64,000 nucleotides of DNA from Metallosphaera sedula DSM 5348 (GCF_000016605.1 NC_009440.1:434001-498000); one strand, 5' to 3'. Shown: positions 1 through 9,486, counted from the first letter of the stretch. Made by a program: numbers and translations. Notes: generated by a model from the sequence alone, not told the origin.

Positions 1-118
1 CCATACCAATGGGAATGACCCCAGCTAGAAACTCCCTATTAAACATTAGCTCGAACATAAGGGCTAAAACGTAAATAAAGGAAAAAAGAGTTAAATTAAC
101 TCCTGTTTCGCGGTTCAT
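1..118 (-). CDS. CbsB-like multispanning membrane protein, N-terminal part only
   Basis: An ATG at 118-116 on the minus strand opens a frame that stays open to the window edge (39 codons seen). The product begins [12 protein letters not shown] and continues as a hydrophobic stretch, so it is a membrane protein starting with a transmembrane helix. It overlaps the 3' end of the CbsA-like gene by 23 bases. The cbsA-cbsB pair further along (24807-27181) has the same arrangement, a CbsA followed by an overlapping hydrophobic protein of about 313 residues, so this is inferred to be the cognate CbsB-like partner. Only the beginning is in the window, so the family call rests on context. Confidence 0.6.
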   Translation of the reverse strand, partial: MNRETGVNLTLFSFIYVLALMFELMFNREFLAGVIPIGM

Positions 119-1742
119 TTCCTATCTGCCTTAATAGTTTGATTATTGTATTTAGCCTTATCACTTGGGTTGGAAGAGTCCTGTAATTCATCAGGAAGAA
201 GGCAATGGCCGGAGCTGCAAAGGCGTTACCCAACAATATAAGTGGTAGGAATCCTGTGGAACTGGAGTTAGCTGGCTGGATGTAGAGGTTCCACCAGAAG
301 GATATGGACTTGAAGTCCACAGACTCTCCTGAACCACCCTGGAAGACAGCGAACGCCACGTGATAGGTCTGCCCTGGTTGTAGCTGAATCTGATAGTGGG
401 ACTCACCCTGTCCTCCAGATACTCCCACAGTGGAGAAGGTCCTGGCAAACTCCGCGATCATGTAGGGGCCTGTTGGGGTGTTAACGAACTGGAAACCTGT
501 AGCTACTACTGAGGGATCCCATAACTGCGACCCATTGACCATACCATTCATGGCCTCGAAGGGATTGACGTGGGGGTTGTCAAGCGAGGGGAAAGAAACC
601 TGATAGGCGCCACCTATGTAGTAGATCGATGAACCGTTCACGAAGGCATCAGCTATTAGTCCTTGATTTGGCAGATATCCTAGGTTAAGCGGGTCCTTGT
701 ACTGAGGATAGTGGGTGTAAGGTGGTGGGGAGGTTCTGCTGAATAAGGTGGGACCTGGATAACCAGCGTCCTGTGTATTGTTTGCCCTCGGGTTGCTGTT
801 CAAAATCCAAAGCTCAGCTTGACCGGCAGATAGGGCTCCAGAGGTTCCTGGCATCATGTGAGGTGTGTAAGCTACCTGTGTCCAGGAATTGGGAACTCCA
901 CCTAGTAACCACAGAATGGCTAACCTCTCCGGATACATGTATGTACTGTTGTAGAATAGGGATACATACCCAGCAGTGTCCTCTGGATAAAACAGGTTAT
1001 AGGTATCCTGTGCCCATGTGGTCCCGTTAAGTCCCATGGCAAGGAACTGGCTCAATGACGTCACTGGAGTCCCATTGTAGTTCAGGTTGATGGAGGTTAC
1101 GTTTATTGGATTTCCGTTGTTGAGAGGATTGCCTTGAGGATCTATGGCACCTACTATCTGGCCATAAAGCTTTCCACTTTGGTTATACACATATATCGTT
1201 ATTGGATTTGTGAGTGCTTGACCTGGTGGATAACCTAGTTGCTCCGATGTGGGAAGAGTATAGACCGAAGCCACACCCTGGTTACTCGAGCTGTAGGACA
1301 CATTCACAACCCACCAGCCCTTTGGAATGGGATGCGCGAATGGTTCCCATATTTGACCTGTAGGTGTCGTTTCAGGGCAAGCTAACCAAGACTCCTGTCC
1401 AACCACTGGAGCCTTCATTAAGATGAAGATGTAGGGTACTCCCTGCACATATGTCCAGGCAGCCTTAACATACACGATCGTCGTATGCCCTGATATTCCA
1501 TCAGGAACTGGAACTGTTGGCTCCAATGGAACCGAGCTGAAGGGTATTTGCTGCCAGAACGACTCTGATCCAGGGTTTCCTTCATTTATCTGGGCATTGG
1601 GTATATAGTACGCTGTTACAGTGTTGGCAGCGTTAGACGCAGCATTCAATAGAACATCTGCACCATAAGCTACACCAACTAAAACCAACATAAAAACGAA
1701 ACCTAATATGAGAAGAGTTTTTACATTGTTTCCATTTGCCAT
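96..1742 (-). CDS. CbsA-like extracytoplasmic cytochrome b558/566 subunit of the fox cluster
   Basis: A 548-residue protein with an N-terminal hydrophobic signal/anchor (about residues 8-28), a long extracytoplasmic domain rich in Asn-X-Ser/Thr sites, and one C-terminal membrane helix (about 497-520). This is the CbsA plan: a glycosylated heme b protein held outside the membrane that passes electrons into the respiratory chain. The start ATG has a GGTGAG ribosome site just upstream. It is third in a minus-strand operon foxB - small membrane protein - this gene - CbsB-like. It differs from the other cbsA copies in the window (478 residues) by being longer and lacking their poly-Thr stalk. In iron oxidisers such cytochromes are thought to take electrons from Fe(II) outside the cell; that role is inferred from the neighbours. 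Heme ligands were not identified. Confidence 0.75.
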   Translation of the reverse strand: MANGNNVKTLLILGFVFMLVLVGVAYGADVLLNAASNAANTVTAYYIPNAQINEGNPGSESFWQQIPFSSVPLEPTVPVPDGISGHTTIVYVKAAWTYVQGVPYIFILMKAPVVGQESWLACPETTPTGQIWEPFAHPIPKGWWVVNVSYSSSNQGVASVYTLPTSEQLGYPPGQALTNPITIYVYNQSGKLYGQIVGAIDPQGNPLNNGNPINVTSINLNYNGTPVTSLSQFLAMGLNGTTWAQDTYNLFYPEDTAGYVSLFYNSTYMYPERLAILWLLGGVPNSWTQVAYTPHMMPGTSGALSAGQAELWILNSNPRANNTQDAGYPGPTLFSRTSPPPYTHYPQYKDPLNLGYLPNQGLIADAFVNGSSIYYIGGAYQVSFPSLDNPHVNPFEAMNGMVNGSQLWDPSVVATGFQFVNTPTGPYMIAEFARTFSTVGVSGGQGESHYQIQLQPGQTYHVAFAVFQGGSGESVDFKSISFWWNLYIQPANSSSTGFLPLILLGNAFAAPAIAFFLMNYRTLPTQVIRLNTIIKLLRQIGNEPRNRS

Positions 1743-1779
1743 TACACTCTCACCTCATAAACCATTAACTGTGAAAATA

Positions 1780-2022
1780 TCATTTCCTTGATCTCCTCCT
1801 TAATTCCGCGTGAGATAGTAGGGAACCTATCCCAAATAGAAAGATGGCAAGACCGAAGAAGTTTATGAAGTAGTTGGCTGTAGTCCCACTCGTGAGGTTC
1901 ATTCCATTAACGTCGAAGTATTCCACAGGGTAGGTGACAGTCGTAGTTCCTGCTACCAGCACTATGAGTCCAATTATTGCTAGGATGATTCCAAGGTATA
2001 GGAAGGAATTACTGTTGGCCAT
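1780..2022 (-). CDS. Small two-helix membrane protein of the fox operon
   Basis: An 80-residue protein with two hydrophobic helices (about 7-25 and 50-67), a short loop between them and a basic tail ending RRRSRK, so the C-terminus should lie in the cytoplasm. The ATG sits seven bases after a GGTGAG site, and the upstream foxB stop is only four bases away, so the two genes are translationally close. I do not recognise the family. Its place between subunit II and the cytochrome b suggests a small accessory subunit of the Fox oxidase complex. The 68-residue gene at 3946-4152 has a similar two-helix plan but no clear sequence match. Confidence 0.7.
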   Translation of the reverse strand: MANSNSFLYLGIILAIIGLIVLVAGTTTVTYPVEYFDVNGMNLTSGTTANYFINFFGLAIFLFGIGSLLSHAELRRRSRK

Positions 2023-2026
2023 CTTC

Positions 2027-2638
2027 TCACCCCGTGGATGAGGAATTCACGTATGGGTCCCATGTTCCCTGTGGCATTACACCACCAGTTATCTGAGAGG
2101 CTAGCGTCGCGTTGGAGGTGGCCAGTATTGTCCCGACCAGCCACGAATGGCCTAGGCCAGTGGCAGCAGTACCGCAATACTCGGCACAGGCAACATGATA
2201 TAGCCCTGGTTGCGGGAACACATACACCAGATATGAGTAGTAGCCGGGCACTGCCTCTGCACCTACGCTCAATGGGATAGTGAAGTTAGATGTTGCAGCC
2301 TGAATGAAGAATTCGTGAAACACATCTACACTATGTATTACAAACACCACTGGCTCACCCACGGGCACCACTGTGAAGTTGGTGTAAACCTTGTCGTGAG
2401 GGTAGAAGTCCCAGTGCCATTGCTGTCCTGTAACGTAAATAATGACATACGGACCCTTATAGGAGCCGATGGCATTAGTGAATTCTGCGTGTACGACGCC
2501 TTCACCGGAAGGAATGTGATCAGAGACAAAGTTAGGATTGAACCCTAGGTAATCATAAGTGCTGTACTGCGTTTCCAGAGATATGATAGCTACAATACAT
2601 AATACGAAGAATAGAGCTATTACAGTACCACGTTTCAC
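2027..2638 (-). CDS. foxB: FoxB, heme-copper oxidase subunit II with altered CuA site
   Basis: A 203-residue protein with one N-terminal membrane helix (about 5-22) and a cupredoxin domain outside the membrane. The aromatic electron-entry motif GQQWHWDF is at 71-78. CuA candidates are H108 (in DVFHEF), C151 and C155 (CAEYCG). The usual C-x3-C-x3-H-x2-M ending is changed: His is at 164, five residues late, and the Met position is Leu167. The usual family has two membrane helices; this one has one. It starts the minus-strand fox operon, with a TATA-like box at 2671-2680 and a GGTGAAA site before the ATG. It should receive electrons from an external donor and pass them to FoxA or FoxA'. The symbol follows the gene order known for Metallosphaera fox clusters. 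Confidence 0.82.
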   Translation of the reverse strand: MKRGTVIALFFVLCIVAIISLETQYSTYDYLGFNPNFVSDHIPSGEGVVHAEFTNAIGSYKGPYVIIYVTGQQWHWDFYPHDKVYTNFTVVPVGEPVVFVIHSVDVFHEFFIQAATSNFTIPLSVGAEAVPGYYSYLVYVFPQPGLYHVACAEYCGTAATGLGHSWLVGTILATSNATLASQITGGVMPQGTWDPYVNSSSTG

Positions 2639-2670
2639 CTTTTCACCTTTATAACAACCCCAATAAACCT

Positions 2671-2680
2671 ACTTAAAAAC
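2671..2680 (-). promoter_or_regulatory. foxB: TATA box of the foxB operon
   Basis: On the minus strand the sequence reads GTTTTTAAGT centred about 37 bases before the foxB ATG. A start site 25-28 bases downstream would leave a leader of roughly ten bases carrying GGTGAAA. Assigned by position and base composition only. Confidence 0.5.
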
Positions 2681-2690
2681 CTTTTGTTTC

Positions 2691-3089
2691 TTTAGTAAGA
2701 TACCATTTTCGTGTATTTCTAAAATAATAATTACAGAACATTGCCGGGATTAACACACCGTCCAGCTATTAACACACCCCAGTTTCACTTTGATAGATAT
2801 ATTTACTAATTTTATAAAATACAAAAAACTTTTACATCATACTGTACATTAACAGGGTTTAAAGATTTTTTAGTATAGCTATTGAATGGGTAATCATAGT
2901 AAGTTTTTTTAATTTAGGGATAAACTAGCTTAGTTTGAAAGAGACTGTTTTCACTGATTGTTCATTATGTTTTCACTAATGTTGTAAAAGTGTTTATGGT
3001 TAAATGGTTTTAAGTACAACGTATCACTTCGTACTCATAATAAATCTAGATTGATTGAAGTAAATTCCTTAATGTTGGAGGAGCAGAAA
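2691..3089. other. AT-rich gap between foxB and the Cys-motif regulator, with a direct repeat
   Basis: No convincing ORF or RNA gene is visible in these 400 bases, which are strongly AT-rich. The one ordered element is an 11-base direct repeat, ATTAACACACC, at 2749-2759 and again at 2768-2778, 19 bases apart, close to two helical turns. It lies about 110-140 bases upstream of foxB and could be a double binding site on one face of the helix. Its first six bases equal the half-site of the palindromes found at 30288 and 30350. The regulator gene at 3090-3608 ends at the right edge, so the rest is probably its terminator region. Confidence 0.35.
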
Positions 3090-3608
3090 CTATCCTATAA
3101 TGATCTCTGCGTCACGTTCTGCCTTCTTTATGTCCTCTATTATTCCTAGGATCGTGTTAATCCATCTAGAGTGTGGATCGGTAACGGACGAAGGAACCTT
3201 GACCTTGATTTCGTTCCTTAACAACTTGAGCCCGTATACACACTCGGCCATTAATGAACAAGAAAGGCAGTTAGCCCTCTCGTCCAGCTTCATGGTCACC
3301 TCTATCTTACCGTTAGACACAAACACTATCTTGTCTGGAATAAGCTTTATACAGTTAGCTTCATATCTATAAGATAAAATAACCTTAAATGCAAGCGCAT
3401 TATCTTCCATGAGTTTTAACTTTCTTAAATCCTTTAACAGCGAGTAATAATAGCTCTTGCTGACTCCAGACTCCTTCCTATCATCGGAGATAAGCACGGA
3501 GAAATAGGGTTCGTTCATTATCATGTCAAAGATATGCTCCTTCAAGAGAAGAATCCTGCCTGACTTTTTTATGGGCCTATTGACCTTCAGGATCCTGTAA
3601 TGACACAT
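3090..3608 (-). CDS. Putative Cys-motif DNA-binding regulator, copy A
   Basis: A 172-residue protein, one of three clear paralogues in the window (others at 29641-30210 and 38704-39243). Shared features are an N-terminal MC followed by an RP(I/V)KKS-like stretch, a central SKSYYY segment followed by a leucine-rich helix that resembles the recognition part of a winged helix, then N-A/G-(I/L)-(A/T)-FK, and a cysteine cluster C-x2-C-x5-C (here NCLSC then ECVYG). The four cysteines could hold an iron-sulfur cluster or zinc. It stands between foxB and the divergent 3946 gene. Helix-turn-helix assignment is by eye; the family is otherwise unknown to me. A role in sensing redox or iron is inference from the cysteines and the neighbours. 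Confidence 0.7.
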   Translation of the reverse strand: MCHYRILKVNRPIKKSGRILLLKEHIFDMIMNEPYFSVLISDDRKESGVSKSYYYSLLKDLRKLKLMEDNALAFKVILSYRYEANCIKLIPDKIVFVSNGKIEVTMKLDERANCLSCSLMAECVYGLKLLRNEIKVKVPSSVTDPHSRWINTILGIIEDIKKAERDAEIIIG

Positions 3609-3945
3609 GGAAGATCCTTTTTAATGTAATCATTGATTTGATATTAATAAGCTTTATTTTCATCAAATAACGGAATTATCTCCGACATAATGATATGACC
3701 ACCTTAAATTCAAGAGGTCCTGTGCCTTTGCTGATACGAATAGTTCTTTAAGGTAATAAGGACCTGGAATGGCGATTTCACGGGATCATGATTTCGTAAA
3801 ATATGTTGAACAGATGTCTAAATTTATGTTATCTATATTAGAGTGCTGAATGTTATGAGATAATGTAGTCTAAATATCACTTATCGAGGAAAATAAGGAA
3901 AGGTTTTTATTTTTGTTAGATTCGAAAGTTATACGTGAGTATAAA
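3609..3945. other. Divergent intergenic region with paired inverted repeats
   Basis: Upstream regions of the regulator (minus) and of the small membrane gene (plus). It holds two interleaved inverted repeats: ACCTTAAA at 3701-3708 with TTTAAGGT at 3747-3754, and AGGTCC at 3715-3720 with GGACCT at 3760-3765. As RNA this order would form a pseudoknot; as DNA these could be operator arms. A TATA-like TTTTTAT at 3903-3909 fits a start site near 3932 for the plus-strand gene. No ORF of note is seen. Confidence 0.3.
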
Positions 3946-4152
3946 ATGAACATGAAAGTCTGGGGTCTAATAATTCCTGGGGGCTTTTTAGTGGCCATTT
4001 CAATAATCATGTTAACGCTATATAGCTACACCCTGTTAAAGCCCAATCCAGCTTCCTTCGCATTCTCTGTTACTGGCACTGACTTAGCAGGTCTAGCCAT
4101 AGCAGTTGTTGGGCTAGCACTTATAATGGCCGGTGCATATATGCAAGATTGA
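3946..4152 (+). CDS. Small two-helix membrane protein upstream of foxA
   Basis: A 68-residue hydrophobic protein with helices at about residues 5-25 and 42-64 and a tiny C-terminal tail. A longer frame can be opened from a TTG at 3913, but the TATA-like box at 3903-3909 predicts transcription starting near 3932, and GTGAG lies a few bases before the ATG at 3946, so the shorter form is preferred. It is followed six bases later by the gene at 4159 and both lie just upstream of foxA, so they probably form a two-gene unit. No family recognised; an accessory subunit of the Fox complex is possible. Confidence 0.6.
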   Translation: MNMKVWGLIIPGGFLVAISIIMLTLYSYTLLKPNPASFAFSVTGTDLAGLAIAVVGLALIMAGAYMQD

Positions 4153-4158
4153 GATGAG

Positions 4159-4623
4159 ATGGTGAAGTTAAGGAGTTTTTTTGTGATTACCTCGGTCGTT
4201 ATACTGATAGGCTTAACAGGCTATTTTATCTTTCAAAGTCTTATACCCAATTCTGAGTTTATTCCAAGCTACAACGTCTCATACGGAGTTTACACGATTC
4301 CTGTGTACTCTCACGGGAGCATTTCCTATGAGACTGTCAAGGGCTTAAAGTTAGTAATTGATAACGAGGATAACAACACTGTTGTGAGGATATCATCCAT
4401 CTCGAACTCTTCATTCTCCACAACACCTTCAGTTTATTATTACCTCGAGTCCGTGCCCCTTTCAAACGGTTCCATTGTGAGCGCCTACGCTCCCGTCTAT
4501 GAGATATACGTTGGCTATGACACTCTCATTATCCCGATTAACTTGTCCCCTGGTCAATATAACACAGTCCTAACTGATGGGAATCAATTTTCCTTCACTG
4601 TTTCATCTAACGTCTCGACGTGA
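4159..4623 (+). CDS. Membrane-anchored extracytoplasmic protein of the fox region
   Basis: A 154-residue protein with one N-terminal membrane anchor (about 8-28) and a beta-rich outer domain with several N-glycosylation sequons (NVS, NNT, NSS, NGS, NLS). It begins six bases after the stop of the preceding small membrane gene, so they are likely co-transcribed. The domain has no cysteine pair or visible heme or copper motif. The position between the fox subunit II and subunit I genes suggests a structural or donor-binding part of the Fox complex. Function unknown. Confidence 0.6.
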   Translation: MVKLRSFFVITSVVILIGLTGYFIFQSLIPNSEFIPSYNVSYGVYTIPVYSHGSISYETVKGLKLVIDNEDNNTVVRISSISNSSFSTTPSVYYYLESVPLSNGSIVSAYAPVYEIYVGYDTLIIPINLSPGQYNTVLTDGNQFSFTVSSNVST

Positions 4624-4825
4624 GAAGGTTTTTTAGTAGTGTAGAGTATTCAAAAATCAACGTTCTTCTCCAGATCAAAACTATCCATAGAATAAAAGCC
4701 AGTAATCGGATAACATGTACTATATTTTTAATAGTTTTTGTGAAATTTTATGACCCCTTTGTAAACGATAAACTTGATCTTTCCTGATCTCCATGAGTCC
4801 TTCGAGTTTCAAAAAATTCGTTGTG

Positions 4826-4833
4826 ATTTAAAG
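4826..4833 (+). promoter_or_regulatory. foxA: TATA box of foxA
   Basis: ATTTAAAG lies 30-37 bases before the ATG at 4863, predicting a leader of only a few bases. This spacing is the reason for preferring the ATG at 4863 over the TTG at 4848 that would add five residues. Confidence 0.5.
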
Positions 4834-4862
4834 AATTCTCCTTCAAGTTGATCTTGATAGAA

Positions 4863-6620
4863 ATGGCTACTCGAGAGGAAATAAGGAGACTCGAACAGGA
4901 GAAACTGATGGAATGGAGTAGAAAGTATCAGCAAGTCCAAGAAAGAGAGGCAAAAAGATCCCTGTTGGTCAAGGTCCTTTACACCGAGGACTACAAGACC
5001 TTGAGTATAAAGCTACTGTTAGCGGCAGTTGCGTGGCTGTTCATAGGCGGTGCGTTCGCGCTATTCCTCAGGGGACAAGCGGGGCTCAGTAGCGAAGGCG
5101 TACCGGTAGTCCTCGACCCATCATACTACTTCCAGGCCATGACTAACCACGTCATGGACATGGTGTTCGGTGCGGCCTTCACGGCAGTGTTCTCGCTGGC
5201 ATTCTACATGATCCCTGCCCTGAACGGCTCTAGGTTGGTGAAATGGCCCAAGGTAGCGAACTTCGGGTTCTGGCTAAACAATTTCGCCCTCTTTATGATG
5301 AACTTGGGAGGAATACAGAACCAGTATCTGTTCACTTTCCTTAATCCACTGCAGGCATCAGTCACGTGGTACATAGGATATGGAACCATGGTTGTTGCAG
5401 AATGGTTGGAGATGGCCTCGGTAATTGGTACTAGCTTCGAGGGCAGAGTACAGGGTAAGCTAGTACCTACTCCCATTGGGTTCATTGTCATGGACATGAT
5501 AATGATGGCCTTGGCAAATATTCCCGTGTTTATTGCTGACATGTGGAGCTTATTCTCACCCATAGGTGGCCTGAACATATACCTGTTCGGTATTCCCAAC
5601 GCTGAGGTGTGGAAGGGATTGTTCTGGTTCGCTGACCATCCCCTAGTGTATTTCGTTCCCTATACTCTCTCGGGATGTATAGTTGCCATAACTCCGCTCT
5701 ACGCGAGAAGACCAATGTATAGCGTGAGGTTTACGAGATGGCTCATCCCAGTCCTCTTCGTGTTGGGATCTAGCGTCTACGTTCACCACATAGTGGACGA
5801 CCCGTGGCCCCTGATCCTGAGGGATATATTCGCCCAGACCAGCACTGCCTTGGTGGCGGTTCCCTTCGCTGCCCTCTGGCTACTCTTCTTCATCACCCTA
5901 GGCGATCCCAGGAAGTTGAAGTGGGATCCAGGGTTCGCCTTCATATTTGCCGCAGCCGTCTGGAACATAATCGGAGGAATACAGGCTGAGCCCACCAATC
6001 CAACACCTTCGCTGGACCCAACGATACATAACACAGGATGGATATTCGGTCACTTCCACATAATGCTCACTCTGTACTCTGTGGGTGGCGTGCTGGGTGT
6101 AGTATATATTGCAGGACCCTACTTACTTGGAAAGAACTGGTACAGCACCAAACTAGGATGGTTGCACTTCTGGGGATGGCAAGCGGGTATGGGATTGTTC
6201 TCAGCCGTTTCGAGTGAGGGTGGATTCTTCGGGCTAATCAGAAGGGAAGTAGCGTGGGCCGGCTTCTACGAGGTTTACTACCAGCTCATCATGATAGCCG
6301 GTTGGCTAGCAGGCTTCGCGACCATAATATTTGCCTACAACCTAGTACTAACTCTCCTCTATGGACAAAAAACACCAAAGACCGATATTGACTTGTGGGC
6401 TGTATATTCTATTGCCCTAGAGAGATATGGGATGAGAAGGGAAGGATATAGCGAGGAGGAATTACCTTTAGCACTTCCCTCAGACGGTATGATAAGGTTC
6501 GAGAAAGTATCTGAATCTGGTGGACTTAGCACAGGTCTGTCCTCAACGAAGGCTACCAACACGAAACCTGAGAAGCTCTCATTGGACAACTCACCCGATT
6601 CCATAGGAAACGCAAAGTAA
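4863..6620 (+). CDS. foxA: FoxA, heme-copper oxidase subunit I
   Basis: A 585-residue, many-helix protein. The catalytic set is present: low-spin heme ligand H96 in the TNHVMDM motif, CuB His and cross-link Tyr in DHPLVYF (H259, Y263), the His pair H308-H309 in YVHHIVDD, and H397/H399 in GHFHIM for the two hemes. The HPEVY glutamate of the A1-type D-channel is Leu260, so proton uptake must differ from mitochondrial-type oxidases. An N-terminal charged helix of about 45 residues precedes the first membrane segment. The start is fixed by alignment to foxA', which has exactly the same length with no indel. It is thought to reduce oxygen with electrons from Fe(II) through FoxB and the cytochrome b. 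Several long blocks are base-for-base identical to foxA'. Confidence 0.88.
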   Translation: MATREEIRRLEQEKLMEWSRKYQQVQEREAKRSLLVKVLYTEDYKTLSIKLLLAAVAWLFIGGAFALFLRGQAGLSSEGVPVVLDPSYYFQAMTNHVMDMVFGAAFTAVFSLAFYMIPALNGSRLVKWPKVANFGFWLNNFALFMMNLGGIQNQYLFTFLNPLQASVTWYIGYGTMVVAEWLEMASVIGTSFEGRVQGKLVPTPIGFIVMDMIMMALANIPVFIADMWSLFSPIGGLNIYLFGIPNAEVWKGLFWFADHPLVYFVPYTLSGCIVAITPLYARRPMYSVRFTRWLIPVLFVLGSSVYVHHIVDDPWPLILRDIFAQTSTALVAVPFAALWLLFFITLGDPRKLKWDPGFAFIFAAAVWNIIGGIQAEPTNPTPSLDPTIHNTGWIFGHFHIMLTLYSVGGVLGVVYIAGPYLLGKNWYSTKLGWLHFWGWQAGMGLFSAVSSEGGFFGLIRREVAWAGFYEVYYQLIMIAGWLAGFATIIFAYNLVLTLLYGQKTPKTDIDLWAVYSIALERYGMRREGYSEEELPLALPSDGMIRFEKVSESGGLSTGLSSTKATNTKPEKLSLDNSPDSIGNAK

Positions 6621-6929
6621 GAACGCTTTTAAGCAATCTTTTTAGCTAAATTACTCTTTTTCTCAATATATCTTTCTTCTACTATTGGACAATTACAATC
6701 CTTTTACTTTACATTACTGTTATTAGACATTATGTAGTGATTGATCAGAGTTATTTATCACCTTGGCCTTTAAGCTTAGATCATTATAGTTCATATATGG
6801 TAAAATATTTGTAGCCTAAAATATTTTCTCTTTTGACTTTAATGGAGTGACGTGTACTTGCCGGTATACTAATGACATTAAACTTCGACATGAATCTTTT
6901 TATACTTCTTTTTCTTACAATGGAGATCA
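6621..6929. promoter_or_regulatory. foxA': foxA-foxA' intergenic region with foxA' promoter
   Basis: After the foxA stop come T-rich stretches (for example around 6628-6654) that can end transcription. At 6896-6904 CTTTTTATA forms a good TATA box 26-34 bases before the foxA' ATG at 6930, predicting a leaderless message. foxA' therefore has its own promoter, unlike a simple read-through operon. This intergenic sequence shows no similarity to the foxA upstream region, although the coding parts are partly identical. No small gene is seen. Confidence 0.5.
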
Positions 6930-8687
6930 ATGGCGTCCAAAGAAGAAGTTCGAAGGCAAGATAGAGAAAAACTTCTAGAATGGGCAAGGCAATATCAAGA
7001 AGTCCAAGAGAGAGAAGCCAGAAGAAACATCTTCATGAAAGTGTTGTATTCCGAAGACTATAAAACTATGGCTATAAAATTAATATTTGCTGGATTAGTA
7101 TTTCTATTCATAGGCGGTGCGTTTGCCCTATTCATTAGGGGGCAAGCTGGACTCAGTAGCGAAGGCGTACCGGTAGTCCTCGACCCATCATACTACTTCC
7201 AGGCCATGACCAACCACGTCATGGACATGATCTTCGGTGCAGTATTCAATGTAGTGTTTGCGGTATCTTTCTACATGATACCTGCTATGAACGGATCCAG
7301 ACTCATAAAGTGGCCAAAGCTAGCTAATGCAGGTTTCTGGATAAGCATTATCGCGCTGTTTATGATGAACTTCGGCGGGGTTGAGAACCAGTATCTCTTC
7401 ACGTTCTTGAACCCATTAAAGGCATCTCCCACCTGGTACATAGGCTATGGTATGATGGTTGTGGGCGAATGGATGGAAATGGCTTCCGTGCTAGGTACTT
7501 CCTTTCAAGGAAGAGTCCCAGGTAGACTGGTCCCCACTGCCATTGGGTTCATTGTCATGGACATGATAATGATGGCCTTAGCTAACATATCTGTATTCAT
7601 TGCTGACATGTGGAGCTTATTCTCACCCATAGGTGGCCTGAACATATACCTGTTCGGTATTCCCAACGCTGAGGTGTGGAAGGGATTGTTCTGGTTCGCT
7701 GACCATCCCCTAGTGTATTTCGCCCCATATGCATTAACCGGTGCCATAGTTGCCATAACTCCGCTCTACGCGAGAAGACCAATGTATAGCGTGAGGTTTA
7801 CGAGATGGCTCATCCCAGTCCTCTTCGTGTTGGGATCTAGCGTCTACGTTCACCACATAGTGGACGACCCGTGGCCCCTGATCCTGAGGGATATATTCGC
7901 CCAGACCAGCACTGCACTTATTGCCGTTCCCTTCGCTGCCCTCTGGCTACTCTTCTTCATCACCCTAGGCGATCCCAGGAAGTTGAAGTGGGATCCAGGG
8001 TTCGCCTTCATATTTGCCGCAGCCGTCTGGAACATAATCGGAGGAATACAGGCTGAGCCCACCAATCCAACACCTTCGCTGGACCCAACGATACATAACA
8101 CAGGATGGATATTCGGTCACTTCCACATAATGCTAGCAATATACTCCGTAGGCGGTTTGCTCGGTGCCTTATACGTAGTGGGACCTGATCTCTTCGGCAA
8201 GAACTGGTACAGCACCAAGCTAGGATGGTTGCACTTCTGGGGATGGCAGGCAGGTATGGGATTGTTCGCCATAGCTTCAAGTGAGGGTGGATTCTTCGGG
8301 CTAATCAGAAGGGAAGTAGCGTGGGCCGGCTTCTACGAGGTTTACTACCAGCTCCTACTAATCGGTGGTTGGCTAGCAGGCTTCGCGACCATAATATTTG
8401 CCTACAACTTGATATTGACTCTACTATATGGCGAGAAAGTGCCTAAGACAGACATACCCATGTGGGCAGTTCAGACGGTTGCCATGGAAAGGTATGCGAT
8501 GAGAAGGGAAGGATATAAGGAGGAAGAAATGCCAGTGGCTCTTCCCGCTGACGGTATGATAAGGCTAGAGGAGAACTCGGGAATTTCCAATGGTACCCCT
8601 GTTGGAGCAAAGGCGCTAGATAACAACTCGCTAGATGTTAGTAAGGGAAGTCCTAGTAAGGGACTGACGGATCCAGGAAAAAGTTAA
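6930..8687 (+). CDS. foxA': FoxA', second heme-copper oxidase subunit I
   Basis: A 585-residue paralogue of FoxA, collinear over its whole length at a constant offset of 2067 bases. All heme and CuB ligands noted for FoxA are at the same positions (H96, H259, Y263, H308, H309, H397, H399). Sequence differences cluster in the N-terminal helix, the segments around residues 100-200, short patches such as after HPLVYF, and the C-terminal tail; the catalytic core is identical even at silent sites. The ATG follows a TATA box by about 26 bases. The two subunits may serve alternative oxidase complexes or different iron regimes, while sharing FoxB. The C-terminal 40 residues are Gly/Ser/Asn-rich and unlike those of FoxA. 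Confidence 0.87.
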   Translation: MASKEEVRRQDREKLLEWARQYQEVQEREARRNIFMKVLYSEDYKTMAIKLIFAGLVFLFIGGAFALFIRGQAGLSSEGVPVVLDPSYYFQAMTNHVMDMIFGAVFNVVFAVSFYMIPAMNGSRLIKWPKLANAGFWISIIALFMMNFGGVENQYLFTFLNPLKASPTWYIGYGMMVVGEWMEMASVLGTSFQGRVPGRLVPTAIGFIVMDMIMMALANISVFIADMWSLFSPIGGLNIYLFGIPNAEVWKGLFWFADHPLVYFAPYALTGAIVAITPLYARRPMYSVRFTRWLIPVLFVLGSSVYVHHIVDDPWPLILRDIFAQTSTALIAVPFAALWLLFFITLGDPRKLKWDPGFAFIFAAAVWNIIGGIQAEPTNPTPSLDPTIHNTGWIFGHFHIMLAIYSVGGLLGALYVVGPDLFGKNWYSTKLGWLHFWGWQAGMGLFAIASSEGGFFGLIRREVAWAGFYEVYYQLLLIGGWLAGFATIIFAYNLILTLLYGEKVPKTDIPMWAVQTVAMERYAMRREGYKEEEMPVALPADGMIRLEENSGISNGTPVGAKALDNNSLDVSKGSPSKGLTDPGKS

Positions 8688-8708
8688 GATTTTGCAAAAA
8701 GAAAAATG

Positions 8709-8720
8709 TTTTTTGTTTTT
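8709..8720 (+). terminator. T-tract terminator after foxA'
   Basis: A run of eleven T broken by one G, about 20 bases after the foxA' stop codon and in front of the convergent CBS gene. Archaeal termination uses such T-tracts without a hairpin. Confidence 0.5.
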
Positions 8721-8736
8721 CCCTCTCTCATCTTCC

Positions 8737-9486
8737 TCATAAACTATTAATTGCCGAGTATAATAGATCTCTCTCTGTAACTATCCCAACTAGTTTCTCC
8801 TCGACAACTGGGATCGTACCTATTCTCCTCTCCTCCATTATCCTAACCGCTTTCATGATTGTATCCAACCTTTTCACCGTGATGGGGTCTTTAGATCCAA
8901 TTTCGAGTACGTTTTGTGGTTCCACACTTCTCAAGAGGGATTTCACAATATCTGCTGCGGTAACGATTCCCACGAGTTTATCCCCGTCCATGATGGGCAA
9001 CCTTCTCACCTTATGCAAGCTCATAAGTTTAGAGGCCTCTAGTGAGTCCGTCTCCTTGTCCACTGTGAATACGTTAGGTGACATTATGGAGTCCACAAGC
9101 CCCGAATACGTTTTTTTAGCCATCAACCTAACTAAATCCCTTTCAGTGAATATACCTACTATTACATCTCCATCCATCACTGGAACGCCACCAATGTCAT
9201 GAGCTATCAATACTCTCAAAACGTCCTGGACATTATCGTCCACGTTAACCTTGATTAACTTCTCACTCATTAGATCCTTGACCCTTAACTCCATTATCTT
9301 CCTTCCATACTGAGCATAGGCATTTACAACAGTCCTTGTAGTGACTATGCCTTCGGGTTTACCGTCCTTCAGTACTATAACTCTACCAGATTTATCCCTG
9401 CTCAACACCTCAATGAGCTCTCGCATATCTGACTCGGGAGTAACTGACACGATCACCGGAGTCATTACGTCGGAAACTTTTATCAT
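8737..9486 (-). CDS. Four-CBS-domain protein
   Basis: A protein of 249 residues made only of four CBS modules in two Bateman pairs; repeating cores such as VMTP, DLMS, IMSP and the G-I-(V/F)-T-x-R/A-D motif are visible about every 60 residues. Such proteins bind adenosine nucleotides and act as energy-sensing switches for partners that cannot be named here. A frame from 9513 would add nine residues, but ATTTAAAT and an AAGCTTA-like box lie within those added codons, so the ATG at 9486 (MIKVSDVMTP) is the more likely start. It is convergent with foxA' and not in its operon. A larger CBS protein is encoded at 54906-56033. Confidence 0.75.
   Translation of the reverse strand: MIKVSDVMTPVIVSVTPESDMRELIEVLSRDKSGRVIVLKDGKPEGIVTTRTVVNAYAQYGRKIMELRVKDLMSEKLIKVNVDDNVQDVLRVLIAHDIGGVPVMDGDVIVGIFTERDLVRLMAKKTYSGLVDSIMSPNVFTVDKETDSLEASKLMSLHKVRRLPIMDGDKLVGIVTAADIVKSLLRSVEPQNVLEIGSKDPITVKRLDTIMKAVRIMEERRIGTIPVVEEKLVGIVTERDLLYSAINSL

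Noticed and set aside
8008-8280. Repeated shadow frames of the same sequence in foxA and foxA' (for example a [12 protein letters not shown] frame antisense to both)
   Set aside because: They are antisense to identical conversion blocks of the two oxidase genes, so their similarity reflects the sense genes, not a new family.
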